Origin: Arcicella rigui
Lineage (GTDB): Bacteria > Bacteroidota > Bacteroidia > Cytophagales > Spirosomataceae
Reading direction: 5' to 3'
NCBI RefSeq assembly: GCF_034929435.1
Contig: NZ_JAYFUM010000009.1
Coordinates: 124,001-188,000 of the forward strand
DNA: 64,000 bases
A model generated the notes under the pieces. The model was not told the DNA's origin and ran no database searches. It saw only the letters and a list, made by a program, of their open reading frames with translations. Of the stretch, positions 8,104 to 18,343 are shown piece by piece (the first letter of the stretch is position 1; each line of letters starts with the position of its first letter). The position numbers and the translations under genes were made by a program.

Positions 8104-9369
8104 CACAATTACACTTATAGCTTTTCCTCTTAAAGTTTTTCCAATAAAAGGTGAATTTTTTGAATTTGAAACAATTTTCTTTTCACGATAAATCCATTCT
8201 TCATCTTCCGAAAATACCGTTAAATTCGCCTTTACTCCTTCTTTAATTTTAGGAATAGGAAGTCTCAAAATTTTACGTGGATTTACCGTAATTTTTTCAA
8301 TCAAATCCGCCAAGTCCATACTTTCATTATAAGTATTAGCCGCAGCGAAAAGTGTTTCCAAACCAATTACACCAAACTCCGCCATATCAAATTCCAATTT
8401 CTTTGCCTCTTCGTCCTGTGGATTATGGTCTGAAACAATGGCATCAATTGTTCCATCTTCCAAGCCTTTCCAAAGTGCCTCTACGTCTTCCTGAGTACGG
8501 AAAGGAGGATTTACTTTGAAGTTTGTATTAAAATCAACCAAATCATTTTCGGTAAAACAAAGCTGATGAGCGGATACATCACAAGTAATCGGAAGCCCCA
8601 TATCTTTACCCATTCTAATTAAATTCACCGATTCAGCCGACGAAATTCCTGCAAAATGCAATAGACTTTTATCCGTAGGAATTTCTGTAAAAGGCGTATT
8701 GATAAGGTATTCAAGCAATTTCAAATCTCTCATCAACATAATTTCTTCTGCCATTTGTGGCATTCCTTTCATGCCCAAAAAAGTACTCATCATACCATCG
8801 TGCATTTGCCCGAAATGAGTAAGATTTGTTTCTTCAGGACGATTGATAAGTACGCCACCAAATTGAGAAAGGTATTGTAAAGTTTTTAAGAGAATATCAG
8901 GATTTTGGATGGGATGTTCGCCATCGGTAAAGGCAACTGCACCCGCTTCGTGAAGGTCAATCATTTCGGTAAAATCTTTACCTTCGCACTTCAAAGTAAC
9001 GGCTGCCATCGGGTGAAACTTCACCTTCTCCCCTGCTCTTTGTAAATATTTTACACTCTCACGAGTTTGTACTACTGGTTTGGTATTGGGCAATAAAGCA
9101 ATTTCAGAAAATCCGCCAGCCAAAGCGGCAGCCTCCATCGACTCAAAACTTTCTTTGTGTTCGTAGCCCGGTTCTTTGGGATGTACTCTTAAATCGAACC
9201 AACCTATTGAAACACAAATATTTTTACCTTCTATAATTTCGTCTGCTTCAAGATTTATTTGTTCATCTATATGACGAATGATGCCTTCTTCAACAAAAAT
9301 ATCTTTTACCTGTCCGTTGAGGTCAGAGTTCTTAGCAATAATTTTAGCGGAACGAATCAGAATTTTCAT
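8101..9369 (-). CDS. Dihydroorotase-like amidohydrolase, probably non-catalytic
   Basis: 422 residues from the ATG at 9369; a TTG four codons earlier is less likely. The fold and size match multifunctional-complex type dihydroorotases (pyrimidine synthesis). Recognisable segments are FDLRVHPKEPGYEHKE, ALLPNTKPVV, GLKGMPQMAEEI, SAESVNLIRMGKDMGLPITCDVSAHQL, and DAIVSDHNPQ. The first metal motif, normally HxH in DxHVHxREPG, reads RVH, so the first His is lost. The His expected in the (H)xST-AES region reads HFAGISSAES. The SDHNP motif is kept. Bacteroidota genomes are known to carry such a PyrC-like copy with missing ligands. I infer a pseudo-enzyme or a partner of another pyrimidine enzyme, but weak activity cannot be excluded. 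Confidence 0.8.
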   Translation of the reverse strand: MKILIRSAKIIAKNSDLNGQVKDIFVEEGIIRHIDEQINLEADEIIEGKNICVSIGWFDLRVHPKEPGYEHKESFESMEAAALAGGFSEIALLPNTKPVVQTRESVKYLQRAGEKVKFHPMAAVTLKCEGKDFTEMIDLHEAGAVAFTDGEHPIQNPDILLKTLQYLSQFGGVLINRPEETNLTHFGQMHDGMMSTFLGMKGMPQMAEEIMLMRDLKLLEYLINTPFTEIPTDKSLLHFAGISSAESVNLIRMGKDMGLPITCDVSAHQLCFTENDLVDFNTNFKVNPPFRTQEDVEALWKGLEDGTIDAIVSDHNPQDEEAKKLEFDMAEFGVIGLETLFAAANTYNESMDLADLIEKITVNPRKILRLPIPKIKEGVKANLTVFSEDEEWIYREKKIVSNSKNSPFIGKTLRGKAISVIV

Positions 9370-9661
9370 ATTTTTTACCAAGACTTAAATGTTCTATTTG
9401 TGTTTTGATTGTCTTTGATGTCTATTTCTTTAAATCAATTTTGGTGGATACTCTCAATATAAGTAATGAACACAATTTAAGTGACGTTTTGATTTAGGTA
9501 AAATTTTGATTGTCAGCTACCTAAAATAACAATCACCAATCACTTTTTACTAATCACTTAATTTGTAGCGAACCTTATTCTGATAGATTGGAATCATGCA
9601 GAGATTTGTGTATCAAAAAAAAGCCCTGACTGTCAGGGCTTTATCAAGTATCTATTTTGGA
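9370..9661. other. Gap between gcvH and dihydroorotase-like gene
   Basis: 292 bp without a gene. It holds the gcvH terminator at 9615-9643, an 8-bp inverted pair (TTTAGGTA at about 9495 with TACCTAAA at about 9519), and a short word tract (CAATCACCAATCAC...CTAATCACTT, about 9530-9560) akin to the repeat tracts elsewhere. No clear promoter match was found for the downstream gene. Confidence 0.5.
9615..9643 (-). terminator. gcvH terminator
   Basis: AAAGCCCTGAC pairs with GTCAGGGCTTT around almost no loop, followed on the - strand by a run of eight T. It is placed 20 bp after the gcvH stop. Confidence 0.85.
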
Positions 9662-10042
9662 TTAATGTCCAACGTGTGCTTGGTAAGTATCAGCATCCAT
9701 CAAAGCTTCAACGTCAGCAGGATTAGCTACTTTCATTTTAATCATCCAGCCTTCACCATAAGGGTCTGAGTTTACTAATTCAGGAGCGTTTACTAAAGCT
9801 TCATTTACTTCTAAAACTTCGCCTGCTACTGGTAAAAACAAATCTGAAACTGTTTTTACAGCTTCAACTGAACCAAAAATTTCGTCTTGTGCTAAGGTTT
9901 GTCCTTCTGTTTCGATTTCTACGTAAACAATATCACCTAATTCACCTTGTGCAAAATCTGTGATTCCTACGATAGCAATATCACCCTCTAATTTCACCCA
10001 TTCGTGTTCTTTTGTATAACGAAGCTCTGCTGGAAAATTCAT
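9662..10042 (-). CDS. gcvH: Glycine cleavage system H protein
   Basis: 126 residues from the ATG at 10042, which gives the usual start MNFPAELRYTKEHEWV; the longer frame to 10081 adds a poor leader. GcvH carries the aminomethyl group on a lipoyl-lysine between the P, T and L proteins. The lipoylation site is in GSVEAVKTVSDLF (Lys in EAVKTVSD). The C-terminal GEGWMIKMKV is also typical. It lies directly downstream of sprA, an arrangement shared with other Bacteroidota, and has its own strong terminator. Confidence 0.97.
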   Translation of the reverse strand: MNFPAELRYTKEHEWVKLEGDIAIVGITDFAQGELGDIVYVEIETEGQTLAQDEIFGSVEAVKTVSDLFLPVAGEVLEVNEALVNAPELVNSDPYGEGWMIKMKVANPADVEALMDADTYQAHVGH

Positions 10043-10136
10043 CTCTGTCGATTTTTTGTTGATTTTTAAATTGGCTCGCAAGTTAAATTAAAATTAGTAA
10101 AGTTCAAAAACCTTGCCTATCAATAATCAAGCTGTT

Positions 10137-13100
10137 TTATTCAGATAAACTAAAGCGTACTTGGAAACCTGCTGCCACTGTTGAACGATAATAAGAGTTT
10201 GAAACCAATGGATTATTAAACATTTTATCAAAGTAAACATTCACACTTAGGCGTTTATTTACGTTGTAAGATGCCTGTGGACGGAATTGAAAATTGATAA
10301 ATCCTTGCGTAACAACTGTTTCTGCATCTAATTTTCTCTGAATCGTTCGGGTGTCTCTGATTGTCAAATTAGCACTAAATTTCAAATCATTCGGAAGCCT
10401 TACTCTTCTGCCTCTTACATTGAAAGGTACTAACATATTGGCTTTGGTAAAGCCCATTCCTACCGTCAAATCTTTATTGCTTAGTTCATTTACTTGCGAG
10501 TTCGCTAAATTCAAACCTACTGTTCTATCTTGGTTATATTCAAATTTCAAAGAAATTTTACTTTTTGTAATAGCATTAAAACCTACAAATGGAGCAAAAC
10601 GCTCTTCAAATTTGATTACGCTCATCACAAAAACGGGTATCAAAGTACCGTCTGAATTTACTTTAGATGACAGTGGATACATCAAATTATCTAAAGTCAA
10701 TTGGAATGGGTCTGTATATTCCAAAGATGACACAAAATTTCCTACGCTATAAGTAGAAGTATAAGAATGTGTCAGCGAAATCGTTGAAAATCTTTGCTTA
10801 AACCACGGTACATTGGTTAAACCATTGTAATCTACTCGCCAGTTGGGCAAAGGTAAATTCACAAAAGGTGAAAAGCTTACTTTATTCGGTGAAACGCCAC
10901 TGTATGCCGCAAAAAAAGCAGGAATTAATACATCTTGTGAGTTTAGATTGTATTCGCCAGAACCAGATTTCTGTGAATTAAGTCTTTCTAAAATAATCTG
11001 ACGATAACTTCTAAAACGATTAAAAATCACGGAATTGTCATCTGGTGAATTACTATCAAAGGTAGTCAAGAAAGATAAAAATGACATACTGTAATTTCCA
11101 GAGCGTACAGGACTTTGACTTTGGAATTCTCCCCCAACCGAAGCGGGTCTGAAAAACTCTTGATAATTATCTGTCCTACTCCATTTTCCTTCAATCTGAA
11201 TTTTGAAATCTCTGACAGGTTCTAAAGCACTTCGGTAGGTGAAATTTTGCGTTCGGGTTTGTACAAATGGAACGTTCTGAACTGTACTTTTAGTAAGCCA
11301 ACCGTTTTCGGCTGCCCTGAAACGAATATTACCATCCTGACTTCCTGTAATAAAACCAAAACCGGGTGCTGTACTTTGGTTGTTCATCCCAAACAAACCG
11401 GGATTTGGCATAAAACCAGCCAAAGTCGTAGATTCATCAATATTATAATTGACATTAATTCCCCTGACAGTCATCAACAAACGAGTAATACTTTTGAGAA
11501 TGTTGGACTGAGGTTTTATAATTTCTTCATCGTCACCCGGATTTCGAGCAATATTTTTCCTGATAACTCTTGGTTGATTGGCAATTCTTAAAGCTCTTAC
11601 ACGGTTGTAAAGTGCTACTAAATCTATTTTTCCAGTGATTCCTCGGTTTCTGGTATTTTTAATAATATTTCCAAAAGGTGTTCCTAATGAATCTACAATG
11701 TTGTAAGAATTCGCCGCATAAGTATAACCAAAACGATGCGAATACTCTGCCGTCATCCAGTCGGTTAGCGGTGATTTATTCAATGGTAAACGCCAAACTG
11801 AGTTTACTTGTTGGTCGAAATTTTTCACACGACCAAAGCGTCGTAAATTGGCATTTACTGAATCTCGGTCTTTCTGAGTCGTTAGTTCTCCATAAGGTTC
11901 ATCAATAATGGCGTTGGCAGTAGCACTATAATTGAGAGTTACGCTTTTAGTTAAATTCCAACCTAAATTATAAAAACGATTAAAAGTCCAGTACTTCTCA
12001 AACATCGGAGCTACGCCGTCGGTCGTTAGAATCGGTATTCCACTACTTCCCGAAAGGCTTACTTGTGCATTTCGTAATTGCGTTTTTACAAAACTTCTAT
12101 CCATTTCAGCACGCAGAGTTACGGAAGTAGGTAAAGGAGCAATATTAAAATCTTTCACCCACTGGAGTAATGGATGTTCGGTTTTCATTCGCCTAAATGG
12201 TTCAATGTACCTCGGATTATTGGTGTAAGAGTACCTCAGCCCTCCTCTATGCGAAGTTTGTCGGTATTCATCAATCAGAATACTACTTCTTTTTGTTTCA
12301 GCAAAAGCGTAGGTAATACTGATATTTTCAATGTCCCACAAATGCGTAACTGCATTAGGTTTGGTTTTTATTTTCCGAACGTTGGTTAAATTAATACCCT
12401 TTCTTTCAGTATTATCTTGTACCATTTTTCGGTACTTTTCACGCTCAATCGGGTTAGAAATGGTGGCTAAAGTACTGTCAAGATAAATGTCTGGGTCGAG
12501 CGGGTTATAAGTGGGTGCTACATTTCTTCTATCATAGCTTACGTAAAGTGGGATTTTCATTCCCCATTTTTCAGGAAAAAGCTTGTCGATATTAATATTG
12601 GCAGCGATACCATACTCAATCGTATTTTCTCTGGCTCTTTCTGAAATCTTCGATTGTACTCCTCCAAAACCAAAGTTTTTAAACGAACCACTCATCGTTA
12701 CATTGGCAAAATCTGCCAATTTCAAGCCTAATTTTCCAAGAGCGGCTTGTCCAGAAGTTTGGTCAAAGCCTGATGCTCGTAGTTCATCTACCCAAATACA
12801 AAAAGATTTTGCTTGTTCATCGGCTGATTTTGGGTTTCTTACACCAATCATTGTGGTTAGAATAGCACTTTGGTCGGGACGACCCACAACGGTAACAAAA
12901 TACGTGTGTCCATTATTGCCGACTACTTCTTTTCTGTATGGCGAAGTAAGACTCTTTCCAAGTCGGTCACGTTCTAATTTTACACTTTTGATAACAGCAA
13001 AAGGAATATCAATTTCATTTTCTGAACGCCAAACTTCTTCCGAAGTCAATGAAGTAGCATAATGTGTTTGTTTCAAACCTTTAGTTTCTACTTCATAATA

Positions 13101-16100
13101 GTTGTCTGTCAAGTCAGTACCAATTCTGATAAAAGCTGATACTTTGTCTTCCACATCGTTGTTGGCACTGTTCATGTGGACGAACATTTTAAGGTTTTTA
13201 TAATTGATAAAATCAAAAAGTGTATTTTTAAAACCTGCTCTTGAATCTCCGTCACGCAAACCATCTACACATAAGCTCAAAGATTGTTCATTCAGTTGTG
13301 CGTTAGTAATGGTAGTAATATCTCTGTCTCGAACAAAACCGGGCGGAACTGCATAAGGTACAGTATTATTTCCTTTATTGGCTGGGCCATTTTCTTCGAT
13401 ATTGACGGTCGTGATTCTAAAATTGGCATCATAAGGTTCTGGTACATCCTGCAAACCTCTTGGCGTAAGTTCTCCTGTATATTTACGATATTGAAAACCT
13501 GAAAGTTGGAACGAAGTCATACGAAGTACAACGGGTTGTTCCCAACCTGTCAGGAAAGTACGGATAAATCTCATGGATTTAAAGCCATTGACATTCCCTA
13601 CTTTTGAAGTATATTCTTTGATTGGAATTCTGAACAAGAACCAATCTACGCCGTTTTCGGTGATTTTATCTACAATATAGTTTTGTCCAACCACCATTTT
13701 TTCTTGTTTCAAATCTAACTCGTACTGATAATAAGCTTGGTTATCATTTACGGTGTTATCGTTGTTCAAATCTTCACGGTCGGGTTGTTGGTTACTCGAT
13801 TCTGTATAACCAGAATTTGTATTGGCAGAAGCCGAAGTAGTAGGCGAGTTGTTTTCAAGCCCCATGTAATTTTTATAACGAAGTACAACACTTGAAGTAT
13901 TGTTATATTTTTCGTTGAGATAATGGACAAAATCATCTCCTGATGGGTCGCTTTCAAATTCTAATAAAGCCGTTTGGTCGGTTACTTTTTTACGAACTTC
14001 ATCTAAATAAGTACTAAAAAATTTCTGCTCATTTAGGTTTTCATTGTCAGCGGTAGCTCTGTTGGGTAGTCCGTCTAAACCAACATCTTGTAAACTTCTT
14101 TCTGAAGTACTTGAGAAAGCATTCGTTACAAACTGTTGATGCGGAGCAAGTCCCCAAATGGTTTGTTCTACATTTAAAGATGTACCAGAAGTAATTTTTT
14201 CACCCGCAGGAATACCATTTTCAAAATTTGAAAATCCATCTGGCACAAAATCTTCTGAAATATCACCAATATTAAAAATCAATTTTCCCCCAGTTTGATT
14301 TCTTCTTTGGCTATTTACTCTATCCACTGCTAAATCGCCTGTGGCTCTTACAATTCCTAAATCGCCTTCAATCAAGGGATTCATCATCCAAAATTCTAAG
14401 GTTTCAATATTGGCATTGTCAAAATCGGTATCCGAAGTAATGGCACGAGTGATAGCTCCAAAGTTTTGCGTTGGATTATTCAAGAAACCTCTATCGTTCA
14501 AATCTGTTGAATAATTGTACAAGCCTCTTTCTCCCGGGAAATAAGCAATGTCTAAAACTGCCAATGGAAGCCCTGTAATATTGTTGGCTAACTGGCGATT
14601 GGGGAATAAACTTGTTACCGAAACGGCTCTTTCGTAAGCAAACTTCGCTGATTCCTCCGCACTTACTCCACTCACGTTAATATCATAACCGCCACTTCCG
14701 TACAAACTGAAATCGGCGATATAAGCCGAAATTTTTGCTCTTTTATAAGCACTGGCATAAGTATTAGTGGCTGCATCAGGAAACATCAAAGGCGTTGAGC
14801 CAGGTTTCCAAGATGTCGCCTGACTGCTCAAGCTAAAAATACTTCTACTTGCTTCAAAATCATCAATAAAAGCATTGTCTTGCACTGCCTTATTTACACC
14901 CGGTATCAATTGTGCGTACTCTCCTTGAAAATCAATTCCTGACATTTCTTTTGTAGAAATCAAAGGAAGAGCATCTACTAATTTGGTAAGAAATTTTGAA
15001 GGACGTTGAATGGAAGCGTCAAAACCGAAAATGGTATTATTAACGGGTTCGTTCCCGATTTGTACTCTGGTTAAAAAATTAGGCGTACTTTCTTTCATGT
15101 GTTGAATGGTTGCTCCCAAATGGAAGTTTTGTCCAACGGTATAATCCAAGTGTGTTCCTAATAAAGTACGCACTTGGTTATTGAAAATATCAGGTTTTTC
15201 ATAACAAATCTTGATTTCTCTACCAGAGTTGGCAAGACCTGTATTATCTAAAATTCTTACTCTTGCCGACTGAGCTTCAACGATATAATCTGTTCCTGCC
15301 GTCAGAGGAACACCGCCCACAGATACTTGTACTGATTTTGCATCAACCCCAATCGGAATAGATACATCGCCTCCGCCAGAGGACTGATAACTACCTTTTA
15401 TGAAAAATTTATCTTTACTGGTAATTTGTGCTGCATCGGTTTGGGTACTACTGTAAAGTTTTTCAAACACATATTTGTCTGCTAATTGAGCTTCATCAAT
15501 ATCAAACTGCTTTTGTAAAGTTGAGCCAAATGGTTCAAGTACAGGAAATATAATTTTACCATTTTTGCTATCAACTGTTACGCCTTCTACAAAGTCAAAG
15601 TTTCCATCTACTTGTGCATCTCCGTTTTGATTCAATTTATCAAGTCCCAAAACTCTAATCAAAGGCACATCTTTCAACTTTCTCCCTTCTTGTAAATTAG
15701 GGTTATCAACGCCTGTTTGGTCATCTTTATAAACGACTCTCAACTGAAAACCCTGCTTTGACAATTGCATGGCATTGAGTGTGTAAACGTTTTTCATCAT
15801 CAAATCCCACATCGGATGCTCCAGATTGTTTCGGATGGTTGAAGATTTTAACATTTTCAAAATCAATACTTTATCATCGGCAAGGTCTTGGTAATCTTCT
15901 GTAAGCTCTCCTACTTGATGTCTTTGTCCGTTCAAAGTATATTCATAGGAAACTGCAAGAATTTCATCGTTTCTCAAAGGAGTAATCAATGAAATATATC
16001 CCAATTCTGGACTGAACTTAAATTCACGGTCAGTAAGTCTTTTTGCCCCACGCAATAAATCAAAGTCAGTTCCTTTGGTCAGTCCAAATTCTGATTGTAA

Positions 16101-17402
16101 ACGATAAGTAGCTTGGTCTGCTTTTCTTACTTCCGAATCGGCTCTTAGCTTATCATACAAACCATTGTTTTTATTGTCAACGGGAGTTTGTGCATTACCG
16201 TTGATTGGCTGAATATTTTTACTGATTTTATTATAAGGATTTCCTTCTCCTAAATCAGAGAAAGCTGCCAAATTCCGTAAGGTTTCAGTACTTTGTGTTC
16301 GGTTGGTTACATATACTTCAACACGAGTAATAGTAATACCCGAAGTAATAATTGGCAAATTCTTGAGCGAGCGTTCGTAATTATCTCTAAAATAATTTGA
16401 AAGGAAAAAGTGTCTATTTTCATCATAAGCACTTGATTTTATTTCAAAAGATTTCCCTTGAGTACCGCCTTTTAGCGTAATACAATCTTGTTTTGAACGC
16501 TGTTGTGCAATAACCGTAGTTACGTCTAAATTCCCAAAACGCATCAAAGTTTTCAAACCGAAAAGGTTTTGAACGCCCGGTATCAATTGGCTATTGAGTT
16601 GCCACGAGGTATTTCCAACTTCTACATTTTGTAAAATATCTTCTTCATTCGTTCGCCAGTTAAGTTTTAATTGATTTTGAAAATTGAAACTTGCTTTTGT
16701 ATCAAAATTGGTATTAATATTCAGCTTGTCACCAATTTTTCCTTGAAAGTTGATATTGGCTTGTTCGGTAAAATTCAAATTTCCGATATACCGTTGTTGC
16801 ACTGGAATCGCTGGATTATCAACAAACTGCCCTAAGTAACCAATGTCCAACAATACAAATCCGTTTGGTTTAAAATCCACTTGAGTGCCTCCGAAAATTC
16901 TGTCAATGGCTGGCGGTAATTCAAGTTTTGGCAACAAACCTCTTCCCTTTGTTTCGTCTTTTCCATCTTGCGAAGCAGCGTATTTTCGCCAATAGTCTCG
17001 CATAAACCGACTTTCTTGTAGCGTAGAGTATTGCTTAATACTTAGCTGTTCAGCAGGGCGATAGTCTGGATTGCCGTTAAGATTATTGATTTTTTCGTAA
17101 ACAGATATTTTTCCTGAAGAATCTAATTTAAAATCTGTGCTAAAATTTTTATTGTCTTTCACCACAAATGGAGAAGAAGGCGTTTTTTCAGAAAAACGAG
17201 TAGCACGACGGTCTTTTAATTTTAAGCGAGGATATTTACCCGATTTTTTAAGGGTGGTGTCGGTAATAGCAGAAAATAATTTTCGTGAAGTATTCGGTGC
17301 CAGATGATGTGCTAATTCACGCACAGGCGAAACCCATGCAAGAGAAGCAAAAACTGACAATATAAAACCTCCAGAAAGTAAGTAAAACTTTTTTCGTTGC
17401 AC
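10137..17402 (-). CDS. sprA: Type IX secretion translocon / gliding protein SprA
   Basis: 2421 residues, the size expected for SprA (known members about 2400). SprA is the giant 36-strand outer-membrane barrel through which type IX cargo leaves the cell; it is also needed for gliding. The start is a GTG (MQRKKFYLLSGGFILS), followed by a hydrophobic signal. The protein shows repeated family stretches: GGTQVDFKPNGFVLLDIGYLGQ near 180-200, FEASRSIFSLSSQATSWKPGS near 850, LNEQKFF, and the C-terminal barrel strand end AGFQVRFSLSE. It is rich in Asn, Tyr and amphipathic strands. Its neighbours ruvA (upstream) and gcvH (downstream) match the conserved order in this phylum. No clear promoter match was seen, and a 187 bp gap separates it from ruvA. 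Confidence 0.96.
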   Translation of the reverse strand: MQRKKFYLLSGGFILSVFASLAWVSPVRELAHHLAPNTSRKLFSAITDTTLKKSGKYPRLKLKDRRATRFSEKTPSSPFVVKDNKNFSTDFKLDSSGKISVYEKINNLNGNPDYRPAEQLSIKQYSTLQESRFMRDYWRKYAASQDGKDETKGRGLLPKLELPPAIDRIFGGTQVDFKPNGFVLLDIGYLGQFVDNPAIPVQQRYIGNLNFTEQANINFQGKIGDKLNINTNFDTKASFNFQNQLKLNWRTNEEDILQNVEVGNTSWQLNSQLIPGVQNLFGLKTLMRFGNLDVTTVIAQQRSKQDCITLKGGTQGKSFEIKSSAYDENRHFFLSNYFRDNYERSLKNLPIITSGITITRVEVYVTNRTQSTETLRNLAAFSDLGEGNPYNKISKNIQPINGNAQTPVDNKNNGLYDKLRADSEVRKADQATYRLQSEFGLTKGTDFDLLRGAKRLTDREFKFSPELGYISLITPLRNDEILAVSYEYTLNGQRHQVGELTEDYQDLADDKVLILKMLKSSTIRNNLEHPMWDLMMKNVYTLNAMQLSKQGFQLRVVYKDDQTGVDNPNLQEGRKLKDVPLIRVLGLDKLNQNGDAQVDGNFDFVEGVTVDSKNGKIIFPVLEPFGSTLQKQFDIDEAQLADKYVFEKLYSSTQTDAAQITSKDKFFIKGSYQSSGGGDVSIPIGVDAKSVQVSVGGVPLTAGTDYIVEAQSARVRILDNTGLANSGREIKICYEKPDIFNNQVRTLLGTHLDYTVGQNFHLGATIQHMKESTPNFLTRVQIGNEPVNNTIFGFDASIQRPSKFLTKLVDALPLISTKEMSGIDFQGEYAQLIPGVNKAVQDNAFIDDFEASRSIFSLSSQATSWKPGSTPLMFPDAATNTYASAYKRAKISAYIADFSLYGSGGYDINVSGVSAEESAKFAYERAVSVTSLFPNRQLANNITGLPLAVLDIAYFPGERGLYNYSTDLNDRGFLNNPTQNFGAITRAITSDTDFDNANIETLEFWMMNPLIEGDLGIVRATGDLAVDRVNSQRRNQTGGKLIFNIGDISEDFVPDGFSNFENGIPAGEKITSGTSLNVEQTIWGLAPHQQFVTNAFSSTSERSLQDVGLDGLPNRATADNENLNEQKFFSTYLDEVRKKVTDQTALLEFESDPSGDDFVHYLNEKYNNTSSVVLRYKNYMGLENNSPTTSASANTNSGYTESSNQQPDREDLNNDNTVNDNQAYYQYELDLKQEKMVVGQNYIVDKITENGVDWFLFRIPIKEYTSKVGNVNGFKSMRFIRTFLTGWEQPVVLRMTSFQLSGFQYRKYTGELTPRGLQDVPEPYDANFRITTVNIEENGPANKGNNTVPYAVPPGFVRDRDITTITNAQLNEQSLSLCVDGLRDGDSRAGFKNTLFDFINYKNLKMFVHMNSANNDVEDKVSAFIRIGTDLTDNYYEVETKGLKQTHYATSLTSEEVWRSENEIDIPFAVIKSVKLERDRLGKSLTSPYRKEVVGNNGHTYFVTVVGRPDQSAILTTMIGVRNPKSADEQAKSFCIWVDELRASGFDQTSGQAALGKLGLKLADFANVTMSGSFKNFGFGGVQSKISERARENTIEYGIAANINIDKLFPEKWGMKIPLYVSYDRRNVAPTYNPLDPDIYLDSTLATISNPIEREKYRKMVQDNTERKGINLTNVRKIKTKPNAVTHLWDIENISITYAFAETKRSSILIDEYRQTSHRGGLRYSYTNNPRYIEPFRRMKTEHPLLQWVKDFNIAPLPTSVTLRAEMDRSFVKTQLRNAQVSLSGSSGIPILTTDGVAPMFEKYWTFNRFYNLGWNLTKSVTLNYSATANAIIDEPYGELTTQKDRDSVNANLRRFGRVKNFDQQVNSVWRLPLNKSPLTDWMTAEYSHRFGYTYAANSYNIVDSLGTPFGNIIKNTRNRGITGKIDLVALYNRVRALRIANQPRVIRKNIARNPGDDEEIIKPQSNILKSITRLLMTVRGINVNYNIDESTTLAGFMPNPGLFGMNNQSTAPGFGFITGSQDGNIRFRAAENGWLTKSTVQNVPFVQTRTQNFTYRSALEPVRDFKIQIEGKWSRTDNYQEFFRPASVGGEFQSQSPVRSGNYSMSFLSFLTTFDSNSPDDNSVIFNRFRSYRQIILERLNSQKSGSGEYNLNSQDVLIPAFFAAYSGVSPNKVSFSPFVNLPLPNWRVDYNGLTNVPWFKQRFSTISLTHSYTSTYSVGNFVSSLEYTDPFQLTLDNLMYPLSSKVNSDGTLIPVFVMSVIKFEERFAPFVGFNAITKSKISLKFEYNQDRTVGLNLANSQVNELSNKDLTVGMGFTKANMLVPFNVRGRRVRLPNDLKFSANLTIRDTRTIQRKLDAETVVTQGFINFQFRPQASYNVNKRLSVNVYFDKMFNNPLVSNSYYRSTVAAGFQVRFSLSE

Positions 17403-17589
17403 AGTTAAGTAGCTTGATAGTCAAATACCGAAGTATTTTGTTTGATGTGGCACTATTGAGAAATTAACACTCTAATCAATCTCAATAAGGTAAAGTTGGA
17501 CTCTTTACCTTATTTTCAAACGTCTGTATGATACTCAATATTTTCAAGAAGTAATTTTTTAACATAATATTTCTTGAAAACTAAAACAA

Positions 17590-18183
17590 TTATCGTAACG
17601 CCATTTTAATTAATTGTTCTACCGTAATATCTTGTCCTTCTTTTTTCAAAATGGCGTCTATACTTTTCTCTGCTACATTTTTCGGTATTCCCAAAGTAAC
17701 TAAGGCTGCCAAAGCTTCGTTTCTCACTTTGGTACTTTGTACTGGGAACATCGAAGGCGTAGCAGTACCCAACATATTTTCTTTCCTGAGCTTATCTTTG
17801 AGTTCGATAATGGCTCTTTGAGCGGTTTTTGCTCCAATTCCTTTGATACTCTGAATCGTTTTTACGTCTTCGTTCATGATTGCATGACGAATTTCAGCCG
17901 ATGACATCGACGACAACATGACCAAAGCAGTACTTGGCCCAATCCCAGATACACTCACCAAATCCAAGAAAAGTGTTTTTTCATCAGGTTCTTTAAAACC
18001 GTATAAAATATGGGCGTCTTCTCGGATATTCAAAAATGTGTAGAGTTTACAGCGTTCTGTTCCGTCTTGCAAAGCGGCATAGGTTTGTAATGAAATCTTG
18101 ATTTCATAGCCAACACCATGCACGTCAATAATAACGTAGGCAGGGTCTTTATAAGTCAATTTACCGTCGATATAGGCAATCAT
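17590..18183 (-). CDS. ruvA: Holliday junction DNA helicase subunit RuvA
   Basis: 197 residues, normal length. RuvA binds four-way DNA junctions as a tetramer and loads RuvB. Seen are the N-terminal OB domain (MIAYIDGKLTYKDPAYVIID), two helix-hairpin-helix motifs (VSVSGIGPSTALVML near 72-88, IKGIGAKTAQRAIIEL near 107-122), and the C-terminal RuvB-contacting domain (NEALAALVTLGIPKNVAEKSI). It lies upstream of sprA on the same strand. A promoter match lies 84-114 bp before its start (18267-18297), inside the terminator of the preceding gene. Confidence 0.97.
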   Translation of the reverse strand: MIAYIDGKLTYKDPAYVIIDVHGVGYEIKISLQTYAALQDGTERCKLYTFLNIREDAHILYGFKEPDEKTLFLDLVSVSGIGPSTALVMLSSMSSAEIRHAIMNEDVKTIQSIKGIGAKTAQRAIIELKDKLRKENMLGTATPSMFPVQSTKVRNEALAALVTLGIPKNVAEKSIDAILKKEGQDITVEQLIKMALR

Positions 18184-18266
18184 CTAAACTTTTGTATTAA
18201 TAGAAATTCTTACGTTGTCTTTTCTAAACGATAGATTTTCTCCTTTGTGAATATATTTGATAAATT

Positions 18267-18297
18267 CAAAAATACGCAAAAGTCCGCATAACACAAA
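18267..18297 (-). promoter_or_regulatory. Bacteroidota-type promoter for ruvA
   Basis: On the - strand, -33 TTTG (18294-18297), 19 nt spacer, then -7 TATTTTTG (18267-18274). Both boxes match the TTTG / TAnnTTTG consensus. Transcription would begin near 18260 and give a leader of about 77 nt. The -33 box lies within the loop region of the upstream gene's terminator hairpin. Confidence 0.55.
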
Positions 18298-18314
18298 TGT
18301 CATACGGACTTTTA
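18277..18314 (-). terminator. Terminator of the lytic transglycosylase gene
   Basis: AAAAGTCCG(C/T)AT pairs with ATACGGACTTTT around an AACACAAATGTC-like loop, 30 bp after the stop codon. A T-rich stretch follows on the - strand after a short GC interruption. Confidence 0.7.
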
Positions 18315-18343
18315 AATTAATGTCTGTTGGCTAAAGCCTTCGT

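Noticed and set aside
11247..13502. Possible genes opposite sprA
   Set aside because: They are short frames antisense to a long conserved gene, with no promoter match or similarity.
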